Below are positions 32,301 to 38,999 of a DNA stretch of 64,000 bases, piece after piece (position 1 is the stretch's first letter; every line of letters begins with the position of its first letter). Under the pieces are notes generated by a model. That model made no database searches and was not told the origin of the DNA. It worked only from the letters and a program-made list of their open reading frames with translations. A program made the position numbers and the translations under genes. Source of the DNA: Geodermatophilus saharensis (GTDB lineage Bacteria > Actinomycetota > Actinomycetes > Mycobacteriales > Geodermatophilaceae); NCBI RefSeq assembly GCF_900188205.1, contig NZ_FZOH01000001.1, positions 34,359 through 98,358 on the forward strand, read 5' to 3'.

Positions 32301-32766
32301 GGTCGCCGAGCCGCCGAGCACCGTGAGCGGAACCGGACTCATCGTCGACCCCGCCGCGGCGCAGGCACAGATCGCCGAGGAACAGGTGGCCGTGCGTGCG
32401 GACGTCGCCTTTCCCGACGGGGTGGTGGTCGACGTCGACCAGCACGGGGCGGGCAGCCGGTCCACTGGTGGGCAAGCGCGTCCGGAAACCCCGGGGGTGG
32501 GCGCCTCCGTTGGCGGGCAGGGCGGTGTGTCTGTCGCGAAGGCCACGCGGTTTCACGCCACGAAGGCGCTCGATCCCAGCCGACCGGTCCGTGACGTGAG
32601 CGTCATCAGCGACGAGATCCTCACGCCGCTGTCGACCGCAAGCGCGCATGTCCGCATCACCATCGACATCGAGAGCGCCGATCTCGACAAGCTCAGCCCC
32701 GACCAGATCGCCGCGCTCAAGGAAAACCTGACCACCCTGGGCTTCGCGGACTGGAACGTCGAGTAG
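29368..32766 (+). CDS. HEPN-DUF499 AAA-type ATPase
   Basis: A 1132-residue protein starting at ATG 29368 on the last base of the DUF1156 stop. Residues about 1-130 (MIDLLTRKYGETWQ, then SYLFWVLDKQWNSLF, SALWDARNMWAHKGA) match the Swt1-like HEPN domain found on DUF499 proteins. From about 235 it is the DUF499/COG1483 ATPase: MTTFGGGKTHSE near 247-256 (Walker A) and VILIDEWVAYL near 360 (Walker B). A glycine-rich linker (about 1015-1055) precedes a short C-terminal domain. In family members the ATPase is thought to power recognition or translocation in a methylase-helicase complex. It ends 13 bp before a strong terminator hairpin and about 215 bp before the tRNA gene. Confidence 0.85.
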   Translation: MAGLSNKERVGRVLDTVAAGLGPWMIDLLTRKYGETWQAQVRAAAGATPREFGDNIDDPSYLFWVLDKQWNSLFRNHASHEERRCVSALWDARNMWAHKGAARFSDEQTERVLSDGEHLLRRVGAVARADEVDELRRELRRIRFEKDQQQYQAAAERQLSVRLNTGGLPAWRDVVEPHDDVAHGTFQLAQFAADLRQVAAGIARPEYGDPVQFFERTYITRGLRYLLSQTLQRLNGVGGEPVIDLMTTFGGGKTHSEIAVYHLAGGTPAESLLGIAEMCQQAGVAGIPAGVNRAVIVGNDFSVLGTEKSDGTVVNTMWGELAWQLGGNKAFAAVARYDSNGVPPPTTELADLLAAYAPCVILIDEWVAYLRQLYSRGTEQPYPAGTFDAHQTFAQSLTEAVKAVDTALLVVSLPASDSVRDMGDGLLDNTHEIGGTPGLEALRSLRSVIHRVETPWQPATVQESYEIVRRRIFKPLVGDGARGRDLVVAKFEDHYRRHGGTVPSEVLQPQYRDVMKAAYPIHPELFARLYQDWSTLERFQRTRGVLRLMATVVHALWVRGDQSPLIMPASIPLEDTKVFEEITSHLDDPWKPIVDADIAGFGSTADVIDREIPLLGKTMAAKRVARVVFLGTAPNVSKSARNGDNTPIHGIEQKRVVLGATYPSDNPAHVVDALRQLGDRGKYMNRDHDRYWLSLQQTVSRMVQELADGYDVTEVQAELIATLREENDRGVFARVHRFPEGTADVDDEPTAALVIFGLDRPHTRKANSVAADAAREFLARRGGQPRMHKNALVFLAPDVDRIDALDSNLRRKMAWESVKRRVRELNLDQHNISVVESRLTQAVQAVADTIRETYKWIIVPYQDLGASDIQLEPIIMNGTGTLVERVTKKAQSTEFVLNSFAPSLLRQQIDRLKLWKNEPHIQVDTLSGYFTQYLYMPRVRDHEVIRTAVRHMGEVLLPEMDGLAYADGFEDGRYRGLTVAEPPSTVSGTGLIVDPAAAQAQIAEEQVAVRADVAFPDGVVVDVDQHGAGSRSTGGQARPETPGVGASVGGQGGVSVAKATRFHATKALDPSRPVRDVSVISDEILTPLSTASAHVRITIDIESADLDKLSPDQIAALKENLTTLGFADWNVE

Positions 32767-32778
32767 CTGACGAGGCGG

Positions 32779-32831
32779 CATGTCGAGGGGGCGGCCTGGG
32801 CGCGGAAGCCTGAGCCGCCCCCTTCGACATG
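32779..32831 (+). terminator. Terminator hairpin after the DUF499 gene
   Basis: The 17-nt arm at 32779-32795 (starting CATGTCGAGGGGGCGGC) pairs with 32814-32831 with a single bulged base and an 18-nt loop. It lies 13 nt past the stop and has no T run, as is common in actinobacteria. Confidence 0.7.
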
Positions 32832-32979
32832 CGACGGGTTGCGAGCTGGTGCCGTCCCGGACCGGGGGCGGCGCCGAGCTGCCGTAGGCTCGCGGCGTAG
32901 TGGGATCCGGCGCCTGACCACGGCGATAACCCCGAGGGAAACCCCGAGGACAACACCGATTGAAGGACTGATCCCCCCC

Positions 32980-33052
32980 GGGCCTCTAGCTCAACTGGCA
33001 GAGCAGCGGACTTTTAATCCGCGGGTTGTGGGTTCGATCCCCACGGGGCCCA
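32980..33052 (+). tRNA. tRNA-Lys(TTT), host gene of the integrated element
   Basis: A 73-nt cloverleaf. The acceptor arms GGGCCTC (32980-32986) and GGGGCCC (33045-33051) pair with one G-U. The D arm is GCTC...GAGC, the anticodon stem GCGGA/TCCGC encloses loop CTTTTAA with anticodon TTT, and the T arm is GTGGG TTCGATC CCCAC. The discriminator base is A. CCA is not encoded. The 3' part (from 33007) is also the left attachment repeat, and the integrase gene reads through it on the other strand. Confidence 0.92.
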
Positions 33053-34341
33053 CCGTGCTGACCAGCGGGTTCTCCCGTCTGGTCCGTCTGCGGGGCATCG
33101 CCGGCGGCAGCAGTGGTCGCAGTGTGGTCGCCGGCTGCCGCGGCGGTGGTCGCGAAGGCCTGCTCGAGTGCGGCCGCCATGGCGTCCGACGCGGTGCGCG
33201 CGGTGTCCTCGGACAGGTGGCCGTAGGTGTCGACCGTGATGCCGATCGAGGAGTGCCGCAGCATCTTCGACACGATCGCCATCGGGACGCCGGCGGCGAG
33301 CATCAGCGACGCCGCGCCGTGGCGGAGGTCATGCAACCGGACCTGGCGCAGGCCCGCGGCCTTAGTCAGGGCGACGAAGCGACGGGTGACGTACTCCGGC
33401 CGCAGCGGGGCGCCGTTCTCCCGGGCGAACACCAGGTCGTGCGCCTCGTAGGCGTCGCCCCAGCCCTGCCGATCGAGGTCTTGGCCGAGTCGGACCTGCA
33501 GCAGCGCCTGGACGGCGCGCTCGGTCAGCGGCACGGTCGCCTCCGACGACCGGGTCTTGGGCGTCGAGAACTGCAGGCGGCCGCCGATGTCGACCACGGT
33601 CTGCCGGATCCGTGCGGTGCGGTTGGTGAGGTCCAGGTCGGACCACCGCAGGCCCAGCGCCTCACCGCGACGGAGACCGCAGGCGGCGATGACCTCGAAC
33701 AGCGGGCCGAGGCGGTCGGTCTCGGCGTGCCGGAGAAACGCAGCGAGCTCGGCCGCGGACCACGGGCGCACCTCGGGCCGGGCACCGTTCGGCGGGGTGA
33801 CGTTGCTCGCGACGTTGAACGGCAGCCGTCGGGTCCTCACGCCGTAGCTGAGCGCGGACCGGAGCGTCGCGTGGATCCGCCGGACGGTGACCGGCCCGCG
33901 GCCGTCCGCAGCGTCGACGAGCAGCTGCTCGACGTGCTCGGCGCGCAACTTCTCGATCGGGATGTGGCCGATGGCCGGGACTATGACGCGCTCGACGTGC
34001 GCTCGGTAGGAGCGGAGCGTTGTCGGTTTGGCCTCGCCGGCCTTCACCTGCAGCCAGCGGGCCAGGAAGGTCGCGACGGTCTCACGGTCGTCCACGCGCA
34101 CGCCCTGGGCTGTGCGGTTGGCGATGTCGGCCAGTGCCCGGTTCGCCGCGGCCTTGGTCGGGAAGCCCCCGCGGCGCATGGTGCTGCGCTTGCCGGCGGT
34201 GGTCGGCATGTCCACGGCGAAGTACCAGGTGCCGTGCTTCCCGTCGGTGGCCAGCCGGGGGCACGTCTGCCCCAGCTGTTTGCCGGCTCTGTCGCGGCAG
34301 GAGCAGCGGCGGTAGACGCGGCCGCGGCGGTCGCCGTTCAC
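32986..34341 (-). CDS. int: Tyrosine integrase of the element
   Basis: A 451-residue tyrosine recombinase starting at GTG 34341, which overlaps the stop of the upstream HTH gene by 4 nt. After an N-terminal AP2-like region (RVYRRCSCRD, then a basic GGFPTKAAAN segment) and a core-binding domain, the catalytic residues are all present: Arg near residue 223 in CGLRRGEAL, HDLRH near 336-340, LRHSS with His, and Tyr near 372 in DTYGHL. The last 25 codons are read from the attachment site and tRNA on the opposite strand (QHGGPRGDRTHNPRIKSPLL). The stop therefore lies in the host tRNA gene. In the excised circle the tail would change and end after about a dozen different residues. Acts by site-specific recombination at the 51-bp repeat. 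Confidence 0.92.
   Translation of the reverse strand: MNGDRRGRVYRRCSCRDRAGKQLGQTCPRLATDGKHGTWYFAVDMPTTAGKRSTMRRGGFPTKAAANRALADIANRTAQGVRVDDRETVATFLARWLQVKAGEAKPTTLRSYRAHVERVIVPAIGHIPIEKLRAEHVEQLLVDAADGRGPVTVRRIHATLRSALSYGVRTRRLPFNVASNVTPPNGARPEVRPWSAAELAAFLRHAETDRLGPLFEVIAACGLRRGEALGLRWSDLDLTNRTARIRQTVVDIGGRLQFSTPKTRSSEATVPLTERAVQALLQVRLGQDLDRQGWGDAYEAHDLVFARENGAPLRPEYVTRRFVALTKAAGLRQVRLHDLRHGAASLMLAAGVPMAIVSKMLRHSSIGITVDTYGHLSEDTARTASDAMAAALEQAFATTAAAAGDHTATTAAAGDAPQTDQTGEPAGQHGGPRGDRTHNPRIKSPLLCQLS
33007..33057 (+). repeat. attL-type direct repeat (left end)
   Basis: This 51-bp repeat starts CGGACTTTTAATCCGCGGG and continues through the tRNA T arm to CCCACCGTG. It is identical to 51515-51565. 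It contains the tRNA anticodon arm and everything 3' of it, the usual target of tyrosine integrases. Insertion therefore rebuilt an intact tRNA at this end. Confidence 0.88.
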
Positions 34342-35018
34342 CGGTCGCCTCGGGCGTAGTTGCGAACCAGCTCCTGGCTGAAGGGCTCGTGGTCCAGTTG
34401 TTGGTTGGGGAGCCGCAGGAGTCCGCGCGACCGGGCTTCCTTGAGCCAGCGGTGCGCGGTCGACTTCGGCACGTCGTTCGCCTCGGCCAGGTCGTGGGCC
34501 GGTCGGTTGCTGATCGTGGCCTGGGCCAGGTAGGCGTCGGCGACGCGGGCGTAGAACTCGTCGGGCTTCCGTCGGTCCTCTGGCACCTCGAGCTTGAGCT
34601 CGGGTGCGGGCATCGTCGGCGGAGAGGCTGGGGGGAGCGTCCACGCGGTCCGCGGTGAGAAGCCGTGCGTCTCGATCGTGTTCGCCGGCATCAGGAGCGG
34701 TCGAAGCTGGTCGCGGACGGAGTCGCGGTTGATCGCGGCCACCATGCGGCCGAAGGGCAGAGTGCGCAGCAGGGGGCTGTTCCAGCTGGTCCTGTCCCGG
34801 TGGGTGGCCAGGTGGAGCTCATAGATCTGCAGCGGAGACGTCGGCTCGACGTCGACGGGTCCGAAGCGGAGCTGGACCGCGAAGCCGGAGCGGTGCGTCG
34901 CGGGGGAGTGATAGGCCGCCCAGCCGGACGGGCCCTGAGGGTCGAACGTCAGGGCCTCTGAGCCGTCGAGACTGAGGGTCACCACGATCGGTGCCGGCTC
35001 GAGATCGCGGGTGTTCAC
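34338..35018 (-). CDS. Helix-turn-helix protein upstream of int
   Basis: A 226-residue protein, start placed at GTG 35018 (VNTRDLEPAP). Residues about 170-205 (NRPAHDLAEANDVPKSTAHRWLKEARSRGLL) form a clear helix-turn-helix followed by a basic stretch. The N-terminal half is strand-rich (IVVTLSLDGSEALTFDP) and unknown. It is translationally coupled to int. The nested palindrome between it and the XRE gene lies 30 bp upstream of its start. Proteins with this HTH arrangement are common next to integrases in actinobacterial elements and probably control excision or replication; exact role unknown. Confidence 0.7.
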   Translation of the reverse strand: MNTRDLEPAPIVVTLSLDGSEALTFDPQGPSGWAAYHSPATHRSGFAVQLRFGPVDVEPTSPLQIYELHLATHRDRTSWNSPLLRTLPFGRMVAAINRDSVRDQLRPLLMPANTIETHGFSPRTAWTLPPASPPTMPAPELKLEVPEDRRKPDEFYARVADAYLAQATISNRPAHDLAEANDVPKSTAHRWLKEARSRGLLRLPNQQLDHEPFSQELVRNYARGDR

Positions 35019-35047
35019 GAGGCCGACCGTAGAACTGCCGTCCCACC

Positions 35048-35095
35048 CCGTCAACAACGGCAGAGATAGACGTCTACGTGTGCCGTTGTTGACGG
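35048..35095. promoter_or_regulatory. Nested palindromic operator between divergent regulators
   Basis: CCGTCAACAACGGCA at 35048-35062 is the exact reverse complement of 35081-35095. The 18-bp spacer holds a second perfect palindrome, TAGACGTCTA at 35067-35076, and both share the same centre (35071.5). It lies between the leftward HTH-int operon and the rightward XRE-xis genes, the expected place for the switch that decides integration or excision. Sites of the outer arms could be bound by one regulator and the inner one by another. Confidence 0.65.
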
Positions 35096-35128
35096 ATGGC
35101 ATGGGTGTAACTACCGTCGGCAGCATTA

Positions 35129-35152
35129 CGTCTACCGCTGCCGCCGTAGACG
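35129..35152. promoter_or_regulatory. Second inverted repeat before the XRE gene
   Basis: CGTCTAC at 35129-35135 and GTAGACG at 35146-35152 form a perfect inverted repeat that repeats the core (GTCTA) of the inner palindrome at 35067-35076. It lies just upstream of the start at 35164 and is probably bound by the same protein. Confidence 0.5.
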
Positions 35153-35163
35153 GTGAGGACCTG

Positions 35164-35376
35164 GTGAGCCGAGTCCGCGCCGCGCAGCTCCCTCCCGTAG
35201 CCGTGCGACGGAGCATCCGTCGCCGCGCCAACGCCTCCCTGCGCGACATGGGTCTCACGCTCGGGGTCAGCCCCATGACGGTCCTGCGCTGGGAGCACGG
35301 CACATCAGAGCCCCGGCTCGAGAACGCCATCGCCTACCGGCGACTGCTCGACGCCCTGCATGAGGCGACGAGATGA
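35164..35376 (+). CDS. XRE-family HTH regulator
   Basis: A 70-residue protein that is nearly all helix-turn-helix: ASLRDMGLTLGVSPMTVLRWEHGTSEPRLENAIAYRRLLDAL. I start it at GTG 35164 because GGTGAGG lies 6 nt upstream; ATG 35101 is in frame but overlaps the operator region and has no ribosome site. XRE proteins of this size bind palindromic operators as dimers, and two candidate sites lie upstream. It overlaps the excisionase-like gene by 4 nt. Probably the repressor of the element. Confidence 0.72.
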   Translation: MSRVRAAQLPPVAVRRSIRRRANASLRDMGLTLGVSPMTVLRWEHGTSEPRLENAIAYRRLLDALHEATR

Positions 35377-35635
35377 GCACCATGACCCGCGCCCAGCTCG
35401 CCGCGCTGCCGGCGACGGTTGACATCCCCACCGCGGCCCGGGCGTTGAGCATCGGCCGGACGCTCGCCTACCAGCTGGCCAGTTTCCCGTGCGTGTGCTG
35501 CGCCTCGGCGCCCGCTACCGCGTGGTCACCGGCGGCCCGGACGGGCTCCTGGCCGCCCTTGGCGTGACCCCGGGGGCTGACATTGAGCCCCCGATGGCTG
35601 CGGCGCCCATGCTGCGGCCGATCGCCGGCCCCTGA
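35373..35635 (+). pseudogene. xis: Excisionase-like gene with a frameshift
   Basis: Starts at ATG 35373. The first half (LPATVDIPTAARALSIGRTLAYQLA) is the winged-HTH of the excisionase/MerR type. In this frame it then runs into an unlikely Cys-rich tail and stops at 35567. In another frame from about 35485 the text becomes FPVRVLRLGARYRVVTGGPDGLLAALGV, exactly what follows in intact proteins of this type, ending at TGA 35633-35635. The loss of a few bases at about 35480-35486 therefore broke the gene, or the sequence has an error. Confidence 0.6.
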
Positions 35636-35709
35636 CAGGAGGCGCTGGGGTCGCCACAACCCCAGCCGCCCCCGATCACCAACCCCCGACGACCCCGGGA
35701 GCCAAGCCC

Positions 35710-35991
35710 ATGATGTCACCACCGACGAGGACCAACCTCGCCGAGCGCCTGCCCGACCGGAGACCCCGAGACGCTGGCTGTCCGACGCTGCGCATCGAGC
35801 TGGACCGGCACACCGCTCGGCTGCGCGGTCGCCGTGTCCTGCCGCTGTTGGACGAAGCCGGTGTCACCACTCGCATGTACGACCGCGGGCACGGGTGCTG
35901 GACGGTGCCGCTGACCGTCATCAGCGACGTGATCGGCGCCGCGGAGTTCCGGCAGGGGCGGTCTGTCACGGTCGTGGAGGCGGCCTCATGA
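35710..35991 (+). CDS. Small hypothetical protein of the element
   Basis: A 93-residue protein with GGGAG about 8 nt before ATG 35710. It has the form CPTLRIELDRHTARLRGRRVLPLLDEAGVTTRMYDRGHGCWTVPLTVISDVI, a small alpha/beta unit I do not recognise. Its stop overlaps the start of the DnaB-N-like gene by 4 nt, so it belongs to the replication operon. Confidence 0.6.
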   Translation: MMSPPTRTNLAERLPDRRPRDAGCPTLRIELDRHTARLRGRRVLPLLDEAGVTTRMYDRGHGCWTVPLTVISDVIGAAEFRQGRSVTVVEAAS

Positions 35992-36482
35992 CCGCGCCGA
36001 CGACTGACGCCGCCCGCGCCCTGCTCGGCGCTGCACTCCTGAGCGGCGTCCCGCAGGTGCTCGACCTCCTCCAGGACGGCGACCTCGCCGACGAGCGGCT
36101 GCGCGTGGTTGCCGGCGTCATCCGGGGGATGGGCGCCTCGGGCATCCCGGTCGACGCGGTCACGGTGCTCGCTCACGCCCGCGGCACCGGCACGGTCACC
36201 CGCCCGGCCGCGGTGCAGGGGTTGGCGGTGCTGCTGGCCGAGCTGATCGGCGAGTGCCCGAACCCGGCATCCGCACGCTGGTACGCGGCCGCCGTGCTCG
36301 AGGATGCGCTGCGCCGCCGCACGGCCGAGGCCGGCGAGCGGCTGACCCAGGCCGCCGAGGTGGAGAGCCTGGAGTCCCTCCTGAAACTGGTGGACCGTGA
36401 GTACCGCGCCGTGCGTGAACTCGCCGATCGCCGCACCGCCGCCGGCGAGGACCGACTCCGACTCCGGGCGGTGGGCGCGTGA
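35988..36482 (+). CDS. DnaB-N-terminal-domain-like protein
   Basis: A 164-residue protein starting at ATG 35988. RALLGAALLSGVPQVLDLLQDGDLADERLRVVAGVIRGMGASGIPVDAVTVLAHARGTG resembles the N-terminal collar domain of the replicative helicase DnaB; no helicase domain follows. Such stand-alone domains in mobile elements are likely adapters that recruit the host replisome. It overlaps the ATPase gene downstream by 4 nt. Confidence 0.62.
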   Translation: MTAPTTDAARALLGAALLSGVPQVLDLLQDGDLADERLRVVAGVIRGMGASGIPVDAVTVLAHARGTGTVTRPAAVQGLAVLLAELIGECPNPASARWYAAAVLEDALRRRTAEAGERLTQAAEVESLESLLKLVDREYRAVRELADRRTAAGEDRLRLRAVGA

Positions 36483-38371
36483 ACCAGGATCACGCCTTCG
36501 CCGAGATCGGCGACGGTTCGCCGGACGTGACGCCGTCGGCGGCGGAGAAGAAGTCCGTCGCCACGATGCTGGTGGAGATCGGCGAGGAGCTGTACGAGTT
36601 CGGCTTCAGCGACGCCGGAGAGACCTTCGGCGTGCCCCGCACCGGGCCGAAGGTGATCCGGATGCTGCGCGGCGGGAAGACGTCGCTGCGCCGGCAGCTG
36701 GCCCGCGAGTACTTCATCCGCACCGGCAAGGCCGCCCCGCAGCAGGCCCTGACCGACGCCCTGCTCGTGATCGAGGGCAAGGCCCAGGACGGCGACGAGC
36801 AGCCCATGGCGCTGCGCGTGGCAGGCCACGACGGCGCGCTGTGGCTGGACCTGGGCGACGCGACCGGACGGGCGGTGCGGATCACCGGCGACGGCTGGCA
36901 GGTGTGCGAGCAGGCGCCGATGCTGTTCAGGCGCACCGCGCTGAACGCCGAGCTGCCCGAGCCGGTGGCAGGTGGGGACCTGGCCGAGCTGTGGAACCTG
37001 CTCAACGTCGCCGAGGAAGACCAGCCCCTGCTGCTGGCCGCACTGGTCGCCGTCCTCGTCCCGGACATCCCGCACCCGGTGCTCGGGCTGTTCGGCGAGC
37101 AGGGCACCGGCAAGAGCACCGCGGCCAGGGTGCTCACCATGCTGCTCGACCCCTCCCCGGTGCCGCTGCGCAAGCCGCCGCGGGATGCCGACTCCTGGGT
37201 GACCGCGGCGGCCGGGTCCTGGGTGGTCGGCATGGACAACCTGTCGGAGATCCCCGACTGGCTGTCCGACTCCATGTGCCGGGCCGTCACCGGCGACGGC
37301 GACGTGCGCCGCCGGCTCTACACCGACGGCGACCTCGCCGTCTTCGCCTTCCGCCGCTGCCTGATCATCAACGGCATCGACCTCGGCGCCGTCCGCGGCG
37401 ACCTGACCGAGCGGCTGCTGCCGATCCACCTGCGCACGATCGACGCCCGCCAGCGCCGCGAGGAACACGAGCTGTGGCCGGCCTGGCAGCAGACCCATCC
37501 CCGGCTGCTCGGCGCGCTCCTCGACCTTGCCGCGGGTGTGCTCGCCGCCCGGCCCTCCGTCCGTCTGGACAGCAAGCCCCGGATGGCCGACTTCGCCCGC
37601 ATCCTCGCCGCCGTCGACTCCGTGCTCGGCACCAGCGGCCTCCAGAGCTACCTCGCCAAGCAAGGCCAGACCGCCGTCGACACCCTGACCGGCGACCGGT
37701 TCATCACCGCCATCGCCGCCATCTTCAGCGCCAGCACATTCCACGGCACGGCCGCCGAACTGCTCGCGCAGGTCCCCTGGACTGCCGAGAGCCGCCCGCC
37801 GAAGGGCTGGCCGACCGCCGCCCGCCAGGTCACCACCGTGCTCAGGAAGCAGGCGCCCACCATGCGCAAGGCCGGGTGGAGGATCGACGACGACCGGGGA
37901 GCCAACCACGACAAGGTGATTCGCTGGACGATCACTCCACCCGGTCCTGAGATGACCGGGAAAGCTGACCCGCAGCGCCCGCAACCCCCGCACCCCGACG
38001 CTGAACAGTACGAACACGACCAGGCCCGTGCGGGCCTCGCGGGGCACGCGGGGACCGCCGACGACGATCGGGATCTGACCCCCGCACCAGACCCGCACCC
38101 GGCAGGCGGCATCTCCGCAGGTCTGCTCGCCGCTGCGGGTCTCGCGGGTGTCGCGGGGATCGGTTCCGGGCGATCTCAGGGAGCTGAGAAGCGGACCGCA
38201 CCCTGCGGCCACCCGGTCGAGGCGATCACCTCGGACACCGGCCGGTGCGGCATCTGCATCAGCGAGCGCCTCGCCGCTCGACGGACCGCCGTCTGCCGCA
38301 CCTGCCAGCAACCCATCTACCCGGCCGCTGGCGACGTCCATCCCGGCTGCGAGATGGAGCAATCGGCATGA
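36479..38371 (+). CDS. Replication-type ATPase with C-terminal zinc finger
   Basis: A 630-residue protein starting at GTG 36479. Residues about 195-330 form a P-loop ATPase with GLFGEQGTGKSTAARVL near residue 200 and SWVVGMDNLSEIPDWL as the likely Walker B region; the style is that of phage and plasmid replication ATPases (D5/SF3-like). After a Pro-rich linker (about 490-540) the C-terminus has Cys pairs CGHPV, CGIC, CRTCQQ and HPGC, probably a zinc finger that binds DNA. It closes the operon of 35710-38371. It likely unwinds DNA or drives replication of the element. Confidence 0.68.
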   Translation: MNQDHAFAEIGDGSPDVTPSAAEKKSVATMLVEIGEELYEFGFSDAGETFGVPRTGPKVIRMLRGGKTSLRRQLAREYFIRTGKAAPQQALTDALLVIEGKAQDGDEQPMALRVAGHDGALWLDLGDATGRAVRITGDGWQVCEQAPMLFRRTALNAELPEPVAGGDLAELWNLLNVAEEDQPLLLAALVAVLVPDIPHPVLGLFGEQGTGKSTAARVLTMLLDPSPVPLRKPPRDADSWVTAAAGSWVVGMDNLSEIPDWLSDSMCRAVTGDGDVRRRLYTDGDLAVFAFRRCLIINGIDLGAVRGDLTERLLPIHLRTIDARQRREEHELWPAWQQTHPRLLGALLDLAAGVLAARPSVRLDSKPRMADFARILAAVDSVLGTSGLQSYLAKQGQTAVDTLTGDRFITAIAAIFSASTFHGTAAELLAQVPWTAESRPPKGWPTAARQVTTVLRKQAPTMRKAGWRIDDDRGANHDKVIRWTITPPGPEMTGKADPQRPQPPHPDAEQYEHDQARAGLAGHAGTADDDRDLTPAPDPHPAGGISAGLLAAAGLAGVAGIGSGRSQGAEKRTAPCGHPVEAITSDTGRCGICISERLAARRTAVCRTCQQPIYPAAGDVHPGCEMEQSA

Positions 38372-38431
38372 CCACCACCATGGGACCCGATCGGCAGGCC
38401 GCAGGGCCCTCCGGCCTGCCCGATCGATGAA

Positions 38432-38999
38432 CCCCGCGGACGAATTTCATGTGCTCACCGGGTGCTCACGTCAGGTGTCCCCGCTGCTCAGGGCCACGAC
38501 AGGGGATCTGTAATCCCTGGCTCCACCTGTCACGGAAAGCCTGACCACTGACCGCCAGCCCATCTCGACTCCGCGCCCGCGCGAAAGGACCTGTCGCGAA
38601 AGTCCCACAACTACTCTTCGCCGCGGCTGGGCCAAGCAGCCAGCGGTCGCGAGTAGAACCCGAGGACACGCGGGAGCCTGGGGCGGGAGCTGCGCCTTTG
38701 TAGTCCCTCAGCAGCTCCCGGCCTGAGCGCACAAGGGATGCCGCGGTGTTGATGGTGCGGCGCTGACGTATCACGCCGGACTGCCCGGGCGCCGTGTAGC
38801 CGTCGTAACGAGGGTTGCTCAACTTGATGGAAGCTCGCGACACGGCGACCACCTGGGGCAAGGGCCCGTGACCGGGTGTCCTACCGTCAGGCCGCGGGTC
38901 GTCGGTCCGTTGCTATAGGACGCGGTCGTGATGCGGATGTACCCACTCCCGGGTTTCCGTTGCCCGACAGCGGAGGGCGGCTCAGGCAACGGAGGGATC
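38432..38999. other. Intergenic region before the methylase-helicase module
   Basis: About 570 bp. It contains a short tRNA-like anticodon-stem look-alike near 38500-38530, but no cloverleaf, and a weak leftward frame at 38819-39082 that overlaps the next gene. GGAGGG at 38991-38996 is the ribosome site of the methylase gene. I find no other gene. Confidence 0.4.

Noticed and set aside
38368-38430. A 20-residue frame overlapping the stop of the replication ATPase gene
   Set aside because: ATGA overlap is present, but the peptide is too short and without any recognisable feature.
38490-38540. A tRNA-like anticodon stem (GGGGA...TCCCT)
   Set aside because: No acceptor, D or T arm can be built and position 33 is not T.
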